The notes below the pieces were generated by a model. That model was not told where the DNA came from. It was given only the letters and a program-made list of their open reading frames with translations, and ran no database searches. Of a stretch of DNA of 48,316 bases, positions 25,139 to 34,064 are shown in pieces. Source of the DNA: GCA-2689995 sp964529325. GTDB lineage: Bacteria > Fidelibacterota > Marinisomatia > SCGC-AAA003-L08 > GCA-2689995. Numbering within the stretch: position 1 is the first letter of the stretch; every line of letters begins with the position of its first letter. The stretch lies in the NCBI GenBank assembly GCA_964529325.1, contig CAZGWH010000009.1, positions 1 through 48,316 of the forward strand, written 5' to 3'. The position numbers were made by a program, and so were the translations under genes.

Positions 25139-26709
25139 AAACGGATTATGATGTAATAATTATTGGTTCCGGTTTTGGTGGTGCGGTTTCAGCATTAAGA
25201 ATGGCCGAAAAAGGATATTCTGTGCTCGTAATTGAAAAAGGTAAACGATATGAGTCTAAAGATTTTTCAAATACGAACTGGAATTTAAGAAAATATTTTT
25301 GGATGCCACGATTATTTCTATATGGCATTCAATGTCTTACACTGTTTAAAGATGTGTTTATTCTTCATGGTGCAGGTGTAGGCGGTGGAAGTTTAGTTTA
25401 TGCAAACACACATTTAATTCCACCAGACAAAGCCTTTGAAGATACAAAATGGCCAGATAAATATTGGAAAGAAAAATTAACTCCATTTTATGAATTAGCT
25501 CAAAAAATGTTAGGCACCGTTCCATCTTATGGATTTGGAGAAACAGATGATATATTAAAGGAATGTGCTGAAGAATTAGGGAAAGCAGAATCTTTTAAAA
25601 AAGTAAATGTGGGAATATTTTTTGGTAAACCAGGAGAAGAATCCACAGATCCCTATTTTAATGGAAAAGGTCCAATAAGAAGCGGATGTACTTTTTGTGG
25701 GGGATGTATGGTGGGATGTCAGCATAATGCAAAAAATACATTGGATAAAAATTATCTATACTTAGCTGAATCTCTAGGAGCAAAAATAATTGCCGAAAGT
25801 GAGGTGGTTCAAATAAATCCACAAGAAGGAATTTATAAGGTGAAAATAAAAAAATCTACTGGAATAATTCACTCCTCTCAATATCTTACTTCAAAAAAAG
25901 TGATACTATCAGGCGGTGTAATGGGATCTGTAAAATTATTATTTCAATGTAAAACAAAAGGGTTTTTAGATAATATTTCACATTGTCTTGGTGATTTTGT
26001 ACGAACAAACTCTGAAGCAATTTTAGGCGTAATAAAAGCAAATAAAAAACGAAATGATTATACAAAAGGGATTGCAATTTCAGCACAATTCCACCCAGAT
26101 GATAAAACTTCCATTGAAGCTGTTCGATTTGGGAAGGGTCAAAATGCAATGGGAGGATTATCTACAATTATGCCTTCAAGTAGAAACTTACCAGGGATTT
26201 TAGGATGGCTTATTGCAATTGTACAAAACCCAATTGTTTTTTTAAAATCGATTTTCCCATATAAATGGTCAGAAAACTCGGTGATTTTATTAGTTATGCA
26301 ACCTATAAATAATTACTTAAAATTAAATTATAATCGTCGATGGTGGCGGTTTGGATTTAGATCTATAAATAGTAATCGAACTACGGCTGAAAAAATTCCT
26401 GCATATATACCTATTGGAGAAAAAGTTGCAGAAATGGTTGCAAAAAAAACGGGCGGAACGCCGATGACGAGTTATTTTGATAGCATATTTGGAATACCAA
26501 CAACCGCACATATATTAGGTGGTTGTAGTATTGGAAATACAATTGAAGATGGTGTAATAGATAAAAATTTCGAAGTATTTAATTATCCAGGACTTTATGT
26601 TATTGATGGGTCATCTATTCCATCTAATTTAGGGGTGAATCCAAGTTTAACAATTACGGCAATGGCTGAATATGCAATGAGCCAAATGCCTGAAAAGGGA
26701 GCACAATGA
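25135..26709 (+). CDS. GMC-family FAD oxidoreductase (cholesterol oxidase-like)
   Basis: A 524-residue flavoprotein. It has the FAD motif DVIIIGSGFGGAVSALRMAE, the GMC segment HGAGVGGGSLVYANTH, a cysteine-rich motif GCTFCGGCMVGCQHNAKNTL near residue 184, and a C-terminal block HILGGCSIG with YVIDGSSIPSNLGVNPSL. The CxxCGGCxxGC motif is a feature of the cholesterol-oxidase-like branch of GMC enzymes. They oxidise alcohols to aldehydes or ketones. It overlaps both neighbours by four bases (ATGA), between an esterase and an aldehyde dehydrogenase, so it likely oxidises an alcohol released by the first and consumed by the third. Confidence 0.92.
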   Translation: MKTDYDVIIIGSGFGGAVSALRMAEKGYSVLVIEKGKRYESKDFSNTNWNLRKYFWMPRLFLYGIQCLTLFKDVFILHGAGVGGGSLVYANTHLIPPDKAFEDTKWPDKYWKEKLTPFYELAQKMLGTVPSYGFGETDDILKECAEELGKAESFKKVNVGIFFGKPGEESTDPYFNGKGPIRSGCTFCGGCMVGCQHNAKNTLDKNYLYLAESLGAKIIAESEVVQINPQEGIYKVKIKKSTGIIHSSQYLTSKKVILSGGVMGSVKLLFQCKTKGFLDNISHCLGDFVRTNSEAILGVIKANKKRNDYTKGIAISAQFHPDDKTSIEAVRFGKGQNAMGGLSTIMPSSRNLPGILGWLIAIVQNPIVFLKSIFPYKWSENSVILLVMQPINNYLKLNYNRRWWRFGFRSINSNRTTAEKIPAYIPIGEKVAEMVAKKTGGTPMTSYFDSIFGIPTTAHILGGCSIGNTIEDGVIDKNFEVFNYPGLYVIDGSSIPSNLGVNPSLTITAMAEYAMSQMPEKGAQ

Positions 26710-28181
26710 GTTGTAATTTAAAAGAAAATGTTATTGAAGTTTTTAATCCGGCAAATGGGCAACATATAAAAGAAATCCCAATTACGAATGATAGCCAATT
26801 TAAAGAGATAATAGAAAAATCAATTGAATCAAAAAATTCTTGGAATAATAGTATTCCTAAATTTAGAAAAAATTTGATTAAAAAATTTAGAAAAGCAATA
26901 ATTAAAAATATGGATTTATTCATAGATACGATTTGCAGTGAAACAGGTAAAAAGAAATTTGAAGGAATGTTAGAAGTTTATACTTCTGTTGAACACATGA
27001 AACATTCGGAAAAATTACTTTCTAAAATGTTTAAGAAAAAAAATAGATCTGTTGGAACACTATTAACAAAAAAAGCATGGACGGAATTAAAGCCACTAGG
27101 AATTGCTGGAATTATTTCACCATGGAATTACCCGTTAATTTTAACACTTACACCTGTTATTGAAGCAATATCTGCAGGGAATGTCGTAATTTTAAAACCA
27201 TCGGAACAAACTCCATTAACAACTGAATTATTAAAATCAATTTGGGATGATGCCACAGATCAACCTGATATTTTACAAATAATTTATGGGGGTGGAAAAA
27301 TAGGTAGCAAGTTAGTAAATGCTCCAGAAGTAGATATTATTTGTTTTACAGGTAGTACTAAAATTGGTAAAATGATTGCGATTGATTGTGCAAAAAATTT
27401 AAAACCTGTCATTTTAGAATTAGGCGGAAAAGACCCAATGATAATTTGTGAAGATGCAAATTTAGAACGAGCTGTTAGTGGTGCTGTTTGGGGTGGAATG
27501 AGTAATGCGGGGCAAACATGTATTTCCGTTGAACGAATTTTTGTACATGAAAATATAAAAGACGAATTTGTAAATAAAATCTCTGAGAAAATTAAAAATT
27601 TATCAGCTGGAAATTCAAAAGACTCAGAAATTGGTTCCATTTCCGTTGAGGCTGGATTAGAAAAAATTAAATCTCAAATTAAAAATGAGAAAAATGCAGG
27701 TGAAATAATTCAAGGAGGAAATGATGAAAATGGATTTTATTTTCCACCAACTGTAGTTATTGATCCTGAAATTAACGGCGAACTAATGCAAGATGAAACC
27801 TTTGGTCCTGTTGTTTCAATTACAAGTTTTAAAACAGAGGAAGAGGCAATAAATCTAGCAAATTCAACAGGATATGGATTAAGTGCGAGTGTTTTCTCAG
27901 AAAATAAATCCAAAGGTAAAAAAATCGCCTCTCAAATCAGGGCTGGGTCAGTTGCAATAAATGATGTAATGACACATTATGGAATTGCAGATTTGCCGTT
28001 TGGCGGGGTTGGTTTAAGTGGAATTGGTCGAGTGCATGGTGAAGAAGGTATAAAAGCATTTTGTTTGCAAAAAAGTTATATGATAAATAGAATTAATTTA
28101 GGTGACGAAATGTGGTGGTATTCAAAATCAGAAAAATTTGAAGGCATTATTCGGAAATTCCTTAAAATATATTTTGGATAA
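26706..28181 (+). CDS. NAD(P)-dependent aldehyde dehydrogenase
   Basis: A 491-residue enzyme that oxidises an aldehyde to a carboxylate. Conserved blocks are PWNYPLIL (cofactor site), FTGSTKIGK, LELGGKDPMII (catalytic Glu), NAGQTCISVERIF (catalytic Cys near 271) and ETFGPVVSI. The C-terminus DEMWWYSKSEKFEGIIRKFL is amphipathic and resembles the tail of class-3-like fatty or aromatic aldehyde dehydrogenases. The start overlaps the GMC gene stop (ATGA). It is the last of a three-gene module: ester to alcohol to aldehyde to acid. Confidence 0.93.
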   Translation: MSCNLKENVIEVFNPANGQHIKEIPITNDSQFKEIIEKSIESKNSWNNSIPKFRKNLIKKFRKAIIKNMDLFIDTICSETGKKKFEGMLEVYTSVEHMKHSEKLLSKMFKKKNRSVGTLLTKKAWTELKPLGIAGIISPWNYPLILTLTPVIEAISAGNVVILKPSEQTPLTTELLKSIWDDATDQPDILQIIYGGGKIGSKLVNAPEVDIICFTGSTKIGKMIAIDCAKNLKPVILELGGKDPMIICEDANLERAVSGAVWGGMSNAGQTCISVERIFVHENIKDEFVNKISEKIKNLSAGNSKDSEIGSISVEAGLEKIKSQIKNEKNAGEIIQGGNDENGFYFPPTVVIDPEINGELMQDETFGPVVSITSFKTEEEAINLANSTGYGLSASVFSENKSKGKKIASQIRAGSVAINDVMTHYGIADLPFGGVGLSGIGRVHGEEGIKAFCLQKSYMINRINLGDEMWWYSKSEKFEGIIRKFLKIYFG

Positions 28182-28240
28182 ATAGAGCCTATTAATCATA
28201 TTTTATCAAACAGAACTCATCGTATTTTTTCACCCTTAAA

Positions 28241-28903
28241 ATGATTAACAAAATAACATATATAATAATAATTTTAATTGGATTTTTAATCTCTCAAGAT
28301 ATTCCTGCGGGTGCATTTTCAATTACTCGAATTCAATATGATGGTGGTGGCGATTGGTATTCAGACCCAAGTTCATTACCAAATTTATTAAAATTTATTG
28401 CTGACGAAACTTCAATTAAGTTATACCCTGAAGAAAAAAGATCAAAAATAGGTGATGATATATTTTCAGAATCAACATATCTCTATTTGACGGGGCATGG
28501 TAATATTTCATTTACAAATGATGAAGCATTTATTTTAAGAAACCATTTAAAAGCAGGTGCATTTTTACATGCGGATGATAATTTTGGTATGGATAAATCA
28601 TTTAGGGAGCAGATGAAAAAAGTATTTCCAGATAAGGAATGGGTTGAGCTACCTCCAGACCATGAGATTTTCCATGTATTTTTTAATTTTGATAATGGTT
28701 TACCTAAGGTTCATGAACATGATAATAATCGCCCACAAGCATTGGCTCTATTTGAAGATGAAAAAATTGTAGTTCTTTATACTTATGAATCTGATTTAGG
28801 TGATGGATGGGAAGATTCTGAAGTTCATAAAGACAGTGAAGCGATTAAAGAACAAGCATTAAAAATGGGAACAAACATCATTATTTACGCACTCACTCAT
28901 TAA
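28241..28903 (+). CDS. DUF4159-domain exported protein
   Basis: A 220-residue exported protein. The signal peptide ends LIS before QDIPAGAF. The remainder is a DUF4159 domain: ITRIQYDGGGDWYSDP, STYLYLTGHGNISF, LRNHLKAGAFLHADD and the end TNIIIYALTH. DUF4159 has a class I glutamine-amidotransferase-like (flavodoxin-type) fold but no proven activity. It often occurs near MoxR, DUF58 and von Willebrand-domain genes; none of those is present here. It begins a tight cluster with a DUF4175-like scaffold 3 nt downstream. Function unknown, but an envelope role is likely. Confidence 0.88.
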   Translation: MINKITYIIIILIGFLISQDIPAGAFSITRIQYDGGGDWYSDPSSLPNLLKFIADETSIKLYPEEKRSKIGDDIFSESTYLYLTGHGNISFTNDEAFILRNHLKAGAFLHADDNFGMDKSFREQMKKVFPDKEWVELPPDHEIFHVFFNFDNGLPKVHEHDNNRPQALALFEDEKIVVLYTYESDLGDGWEDSEVHKDSEAIKEQALKMGTNIIIYALTH

Positions 28904-28906
28904 ATA

Positions 28907-31900
28907 ATGAATAATTATTTATTAGATTATATTAAAAAAGTCCGTACGAATAAAGCCAATCAAAATTTTATTCGATCTGCATTTTCATTTTTTAGTATTA
29001 TTATTTTTATTTCTATTTTATTGGGAGGTATTGAATTTATATTCCATTTAGGAATTGAAAATAGACGGATAATTTTTGAAATTATTTTTTTCATTTTGTT
29101 AGGCGGAATCACTTATTTAATTTCAAATTGGATTATTCAATCAAAGGGATTATTTGGTAATTATTCCGATGTTGAAATTGCATCATGGATTGGTGAAGTT
29201 AAACCTGAAATTGCAGATAGACTACTTAATGGAATTCAGTTAATTGAAAGTAAAAATACTCAAAACAATGATTTAATTGACCATGCTATAAATAAAATTA
29301 AATCGCAAATTGAGAAAATTCCATTTAAAAGTATAAAAAATATTCAATCAAATAAATGGAAATATTTATTTATTATTAGTATTATTTTATTTAGTGGGAG
29401 TTGGAAAGTATTCTCAGAAGCACCTGAAAATGCGTATGTAAGAATATTAAACCTAAAAACGGAGTATGATGTCCCAACACCATTTCATCTCTCTTCAATA
29501 ACAAAAAATCAATTTATTTTAGGCGGTGATACAACGCAGATAATTCTTGAAGGAATTGGAGAATTACCTGATTCACTAGAAATGGTAATTCAAAATAAAG
29601 ATGAAATAATAACAAATAGAATTCCATTATTAAATGGTAAATATATTTTGAATTTACCCAATATTAAAAAAGACCATGTTGTTTGGGGTGAATTTAAATC
29701 GGAATCTATTTTTTCACCATGGGATAAAATTTCATCAGACAAAGATACAATTTTTGTCCAAGACAGGCCCATAATTGAAAATGTTGAATTTGCAATTATA
29801 CCGCCAAAATATACTCAATTAGAAACACGAAAACACCTTGGAAATGTAACAAATATTTCGGTCCTACCGGGGAGTAAAATTAAAATTCACGCAGAAGTGA
29901 CTAAAAATATTGTATCTGCCTTTGCCATGATAGGCAAGCAAAAGAAAAGTTTAAGTGCACAAGGAAATAAAATTAATGGCACATTTTCAATATTTAAAAA
30001 TGATACACTAACAATATATTGCACTGATGAAAATGAGATTAAAAATAATTCCCCCACTCACTTCAATATTCAAACTTATGCAGATATGCCTCCTGAAATT
30101 TTAGTTTTTGAACCAACATCAAAAGTTGAACTTGGGGAATCTATGGAAATCCCAATGCGGATTATGGTCAATGATGATTATGGAATTTCTGAAATGGAAA
30201 TAAAATATTCAATTATTCATCCTGATTATCTCCCTGAAGACACCATGCAATATCATTTTCCACTAAATGGGTTTGATAAAAATATTAAATCGCAAAATTA
30301 TTCATTCAATTGGAATATTAATTTTTTATCTTTAATGCCAGAGGATGAGGTTATTTTTCAAATTGGTGCGGGTGATAATAATACAATACCTAAACCAAGT
30401 TGGTCATATTCTAAAAAATTAAATGCATTTTATCCATCTTTAGAAGATATGTTTTTTCAAATGGAAGAAAATGAAGAAGAGGTGCTAGAAGAAGCAGAAG
30501 ATATCACACTGACAATGGATGAAGTACAAGAATTGGTCGAAGATTTAAAATTAGATTTATTAAAATCGGAAGAAATGAATTGGGAACAGACTCAACAGGC
30601 TGAAGAAGTTGTTCAAAAAATGGAAGATATATTTGAACAAATGTCCCAAATGTCTGATGTGATGGATGCAGTAAAAGACCAAATAGAAAAAAATGATTTA
30701 ATTAATGAAGATTTAACAGAGAAATTTCAGAATTTACAAGAATTATTAAATCAATTAATGACACCAGAAATGAAGGAAGCATTAGAAAAGTTGAGAGAGG
30801 CTTCTGAAGAATTAGATCCAGAAAAAATGCTACAAGCATTAGAAGACTTTGAATTTAATGCTCAGGATTTTGAAGACCAATTAGATCGATTTATTGAAAT
30901 GTTTGAAATGGCAATGGCTGAACAAAAGATGGATGAGATTCAGAAAAAAATAGAGCAAATGATTAAAGAGCAACAAGCGGTCATGGATGAGTTGAAAGAT
31001 GATTCACCTAAATCAGAAGAATTAGCGGCTCGAGAAAAACGACAAGAACAAGAAATGGAAAATCTGCAAAAGTCAATAAAAGATGCTGAAGAAATGATGA
31101 AGGATATTTCACCATCAACTTCAGAAAACATGGATGAACTTGAAAAAAGTGACCCGATGGATAATGCAGAATCTGATATTTCTGATGCACAAAAAGAATT
31201 TTCAGAAGGAAAGAAGAAAAAGGGCGGAGAAAAAGCAGAATCTGCAAAAGATAATTTAGAGAAACTATCTGAACAATTTGCCCAAATGCAACAGGAATTC
31301 CAACAAGAAACTGTTGGTGAAATGACAAAAGAGTTTCAACGCGTTGTGCATAATATTTTATCCATTTCAAAAGACCAAGAAGAAATTTATAAAATCTCAA
31401 AGCAATTAAAATCTAAGAGTCCAATATTAATTGAAACAGCTGTTTTACAAAATAATGTTCAACGGCAAATGCAACGATTAATGGACCAAGTGATGGAGCT
31501 TTCAACAAAAACATTCTATATAACACCCGAAATTGGGAGAATGTTAGGTCGCTCAATTGTAGATATGAATAAATCAATTGCAGGTTTAGAACAAAAGCAA
31601 ATTTCAACTGCACGAAAACAACAATTATCTGCAATAGAAACCTTAAACGATGCAGCTTTCGTCTTATTAGATGCAATGGATCAAATGAATTCCTCTGGCT
31701 CTGCTTCTGGTATGGAGCAATTTATGGAACAAATGGCACAAATGTCTCAACAACAGCAGGGAGTGAATCAGGGGACAATGCAAATGGGTCAAATGGGTAT
31801 GATGGCTCAACAAGCAATGATGCAACAATTAATGCAACAACAACAGGCATTACAACAAGCACTTGAAGAATTATTAGGTAATAATCCAGGAAAAAAAGGG

Positions 31901-32257
31901 AGTGGATTAGATAAAGCGAGACAAGATATGGAAGAAGTTATAAAAGATTTTAGAAAACGAAAAGTAGATGACCGAACAATTGAACGCCAAGAAAAAATTC
32001 TTTCCCGAATGTTAGATAGTCAAAAATCAATGACTCAACGAGATTTATCAAAAAAACGAAAAAGTTCTGAAGCTGAAGAATTTTTATATGTTGGTCCTGA
32101 TGGTTTACCCCTTGATTTTGGTGAGCGAAAGTTGATTTTAATGGAAGCGATGGAACAAGCACTTCAGGAAGGCTATTCACAAGATTATAATAAAATGATT
32201 AGAATTTATTTCCAGTCATTACAAGAAACAATGGAGGTTGAAAATGAACTTCCTTAA
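28907..32257 (+). CDS. DUF4175-like large membrane protein with coiled-coil and Met/Gln-rich region
   Basis: A 1116-residue protein. There are two N-terminal membrane helices (about 24-44 and 50-72), a third near 150-168, then a periplasmic beta-rich part (about 170-525; IIPPKYTQLETRKHLG, VNDDYGISEMEIKYS). About 600 mostly helical, charged residues follow, with long coiled coils (525-860) and a stretch very rich in Met and Gln (about 936-985). The tail contains DDRTIERQEKILSRMLDSQ and FLYVGPDGLPLDFGERK, conserved-looking segments of DUF4175-type proteins. It probably acts as an inner-membrane-anchored periplasmic scaffold. It sits 3 nt after the DUF4159 gene, and its end overlaps the TPR gene. 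Confidence 0.85.
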   Translation: MNNYLLDYIKKVRTNKANQNFIRSAFSFFSIIIFISILLGGIEFIFHLGIENRRIIFEIIFFILLGGITYLISNWIIQSKGLFGNYSDVEIASWIGEVKPEIADRLLNGIQLIESKNTQNNDLIDHAINKIKSQIEKIPFKSIKNIQSNKWKYLFIISIILFSGSWKVFSEAPENAYVRILNLKTEYDVPTPFHLSSITKNQFILGGDTTQIILEGIGELPDSLEMVIQNKDEIITNRIPLLNGKYILNLPNIKKDHVVWGEFKSESIFSPWDKISSDKDTIFVQDRPIIENVEFAIIPPKYTQLETRKHLGNVTNISVLPGSKIKIHAEVTKNIVSAFAMIGKQKKSLSAQGNKINGTFSIFKNDTLTIYCTDENEIKNNSPTHFNIQTYADMPPEILVFEPTSKVELGESMEIPMRIMVNDDYGISEMEIKYSIIHPDYLPEDTMQYHFPLNGFDKNIKSQNYSFNWNINFLSLMPEDEVIFQIGAGDNNTIPKPSWSYSKKLNAFYPSLEDMFFQMEENEEEVLEEAEDITLTMDEVQELVEDLKLDLLKSEEMNWEQTQQAEEVVQKMEDIFEQMSQMSDVMDAVKDQIEKNDLINEDLTEKFQNLQELLNQLMTPEMKEALEKLREASEELDPEKMLQALEDFEFNAQDFEDQLDRFIEMFEMAMAEQKMDEIQKKIEQMIKEQQAVMDELKDDSPKSEELAAREKRQEQEMENLQKSIKDAEEMMKDISPSTSENMDELEKSDPMDNAESDISDAQKEFSEGKKKKGGEKAESAKDNLEKLSEQFAQMQQEFQQETVGEMTKEFQRVVHNILSISKDQEEIYKISKQLKSKSPILIETAVLQNNVQRQMQRLMDQVMELSTKTFYITPEIGRMLGRSIVDMNKSIAGLEQKQISTARKQQLSAIETLNDAAFVLLDAMDQMNSSGSASGMEQFMEQMAQMSQQQQGVNQGTMQMGQMGMMAQQAMMQQLMQQQQALQQALEELLGNNPGKKGSGLDKARQDMEEVIKDFRKRKVDDRTIERQEKILSRMLDSQKSMTQRDLSKKRKSSEAEEFLYVGPDGLPLDFGERKLILMEAMEQALQEGYSQDYNKMIRIYFQSLQETMEVENELP
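32233..32237 (+). promoter_or_regulatory. Ribosome binding site GGAGG that fixes the TPR gene start
   Basis: A perfect GGAGG inside the last codons of the DUF4175-like gene stands 6 nt before ATG 32244. It favours that ATG over the TTG at 32238, which would sit directly after the site. Translation of the TPR gene is thus coupled to the end of the upstream gene. Confidence 0.75.
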
Positions 32258-34064
32258 ATTATTAATTATTAGTTTATTTTTGTTTTCAATTACTTTTTCT
32301 CAAAATAAGGGAGTAGAAAATGCTAAACTTTATCAACGAGCAAGATCTTTAGCACAGGCAGGGTTAACAGATGAAGCAATGAACTTATATGAAAAATTAA
32401 TTAGTGCAGACCCTGAAAATCATCAATTTTATGATGCCTATAAACGATTTTTAGTAAACATAGGTGACCAAGAAAAAATACTTGATATTGCTACAAACTA
32501 TTATAAAAATAATAAAAACAACCCAATAGCATATTATGAATGGATTTATGGATTAATCTTAAATCATAAAAATAATTGGCAAACAGAAGCAGAAATATTT
32601 ATTAAAGAAAATTATTCAAATAATAATTTATTAAGGCAGTTAATATTTTCAATGTATTCTGCAGGGTTATCAAATGAATTAAAGTTAATCACCCAAATAA
32701 TGAGAGAATATAGGAACGAGCCTTCTTTTCTATCTCGAGAACTTGGTGATATTTATATAATGAGAATGGATTATCAATCTGGAGTTTTAGAATATATTTT
32801 ATATCTTCAAAATAATATTAATGATGTAAAATTAATTTCAGATAAAATAATGAATATTCCCAAAGATGACTATATTGTTAATTTGGTAAGAGAAATATTA
32901 ATATTGGATAAAAATGAATTTTCTAAAATTATTCTATCAAATTTAGAATTCAGGGAAGAGAATTATCCAACAGCATGGAATATATTAAAATCAAACTCTA
33001 AAAATGAAGAATTTCAACTTGAAATGGGTAAGGATTTATTAGAGAATAATGAATTTAATTTCGCAGAAATGGTATTTAGGGAAATATTAAATAAAAGTAA
33101 AAATCAAAAAGTTATTGAACATTGTATTTTTAATATTGGGAGAGCATTAGAATTAAAAAGTATTCATAATTCAAATAAATTGCCTATTTCTGGATTTTAT
33201 AGAGGGAACCCATTCTTTACCCCTCCATTTATTAGTATTAATAATTCTGATAATTCTCTTATAAATGCAATTTCAATTTATGATTCTTTAAGTATAAATT
33301 CAAATTCACATGATGCAAAATTTAGATTAGCAGAAATAAAATTTAGAGCATTGGGTGATTTAGATGGGGCAAACATGATATTTACTAAAATATTAAATTC
33401 TACAAAAAAATATGAAATGAAAAAAAAATGTGCACTGCGAATAATTGAAATTGACATTGCAAAAGGGGATTTGTTTTCTGCAAAAAGTAATATTGAAAAA
33501 TTCACTCAATTTATCAATAACAATTCTGATAATAATCTAATAAGAATTAAATCGGCTCAACTATTAATGTTTGAAGGGGCAAGAGATTCACTCAATAATT
33601 ATCTCCGCAATACAATGAAATTAATGAAATCAACAGATTATGGATTTAACGATGTGCTAGATGTTTTAAGCTTAAATTTAACATTTCAAAATTCGGGTAA
33701 TTTTTATTCTGATTTTGGAAAGGCTCAATTTTTAATACATCAAAATAAAAGACAGGAAGCAATTTATATTTTAGAAGGAATGAGGGATATTTCAGATCCA
33801 TTATTGGCAGAATTAATTCAATATCAGATAATTTATTTATATTTAATGCAAAAAGAATATATTCCTGCAATTGAACTCGCATTTATTATGAATGGTGAAA
33901 CAATTTATTCGGAGCTCGCTTTTATTTTACAATGTGAAATTGCTGATTATATTCAAAATAATTTTAGTTTGGCAGTAGATTTATATTTAGAATTTTTGGG
34001 GAAATATCCAGATAGTATTTATTATGACAGTATTCGATTACGACTTAGGGAATTGGCAAGTTAA
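32244..34064 (+). CDS. Exported TPR-repeat protein
   Basis: A 606-residue protein with a signal peptide ending TFS before QNKGVEN and helical TPR-like repeats throughout (ARSLAQAGLTDEAMNLYEKL, FAEMVFREILNKSKN, IYILEGMRDIS). TPR arrays bind other proteins. The gene overlaps the DUF4175-like gene by 14 bases and its stop codon is directly followed by the ATG of the next gene. It is thus the third member of a tightly coupled four-gene unit. No catalytic motif is seen. Confidence 0.85.
   Translation: MNFLKLLIISLFLFSITFSQNKGVENAKLYQRARSLAQAGLTDEAMNLYEKLISADPENHQFYDAYKRFLVNIGDQEKILDIATNYYKNNKNNPIAYYEWIYGLILNHKNNWQTEAEIFIKENYSNNNLLRQLIFSMYSAGLSNELKLITQIMREYRNEPSFLSRELGDIYIMRMDYQSGVLEYILYLQNNINDVKLISDKIMNIPKDDYIVNLVREILILDKNEFSKIILSNLEFREENYPTAWNILKSNSKNEEFQLEMGKDLLENNEFNFAEMVFREILNKSKNQKVIEHCIFNIGRALELKSIHNSNKLPISGFYRGNPFFTPPFISINNSDNSLINAISIYDSLSINSNSHDAKFRLAEIKFRALGDLDGANMIFTKILNSTKKYEMKKKCALRIIEIDIAKGDLFSAKSNIEKFTQFINNNSDNNLIRIKSAQLLMFEGARDSLNNYLRNTMKLMKSTDYGFNDVLDVLSLNLTFQNSGNFYSDFGKAQFLIHQNKRQEAIYILEGMRDISDPLLAELIQYQIIYLYLMQKEYIPAIELAFIMNGETIYSELAFILQCEIADYIQNNFSLAVDLYLEFLGKYPDSIYYDSIRLRLRELAS

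Noticed and set aside
31008..31400. Minus-strand open frame within the DUF4175-like gene
   Set aside because: It arises from the skewed Glu/Met/Gln codons of the real gene and lacks any domain or ribosome binding site.
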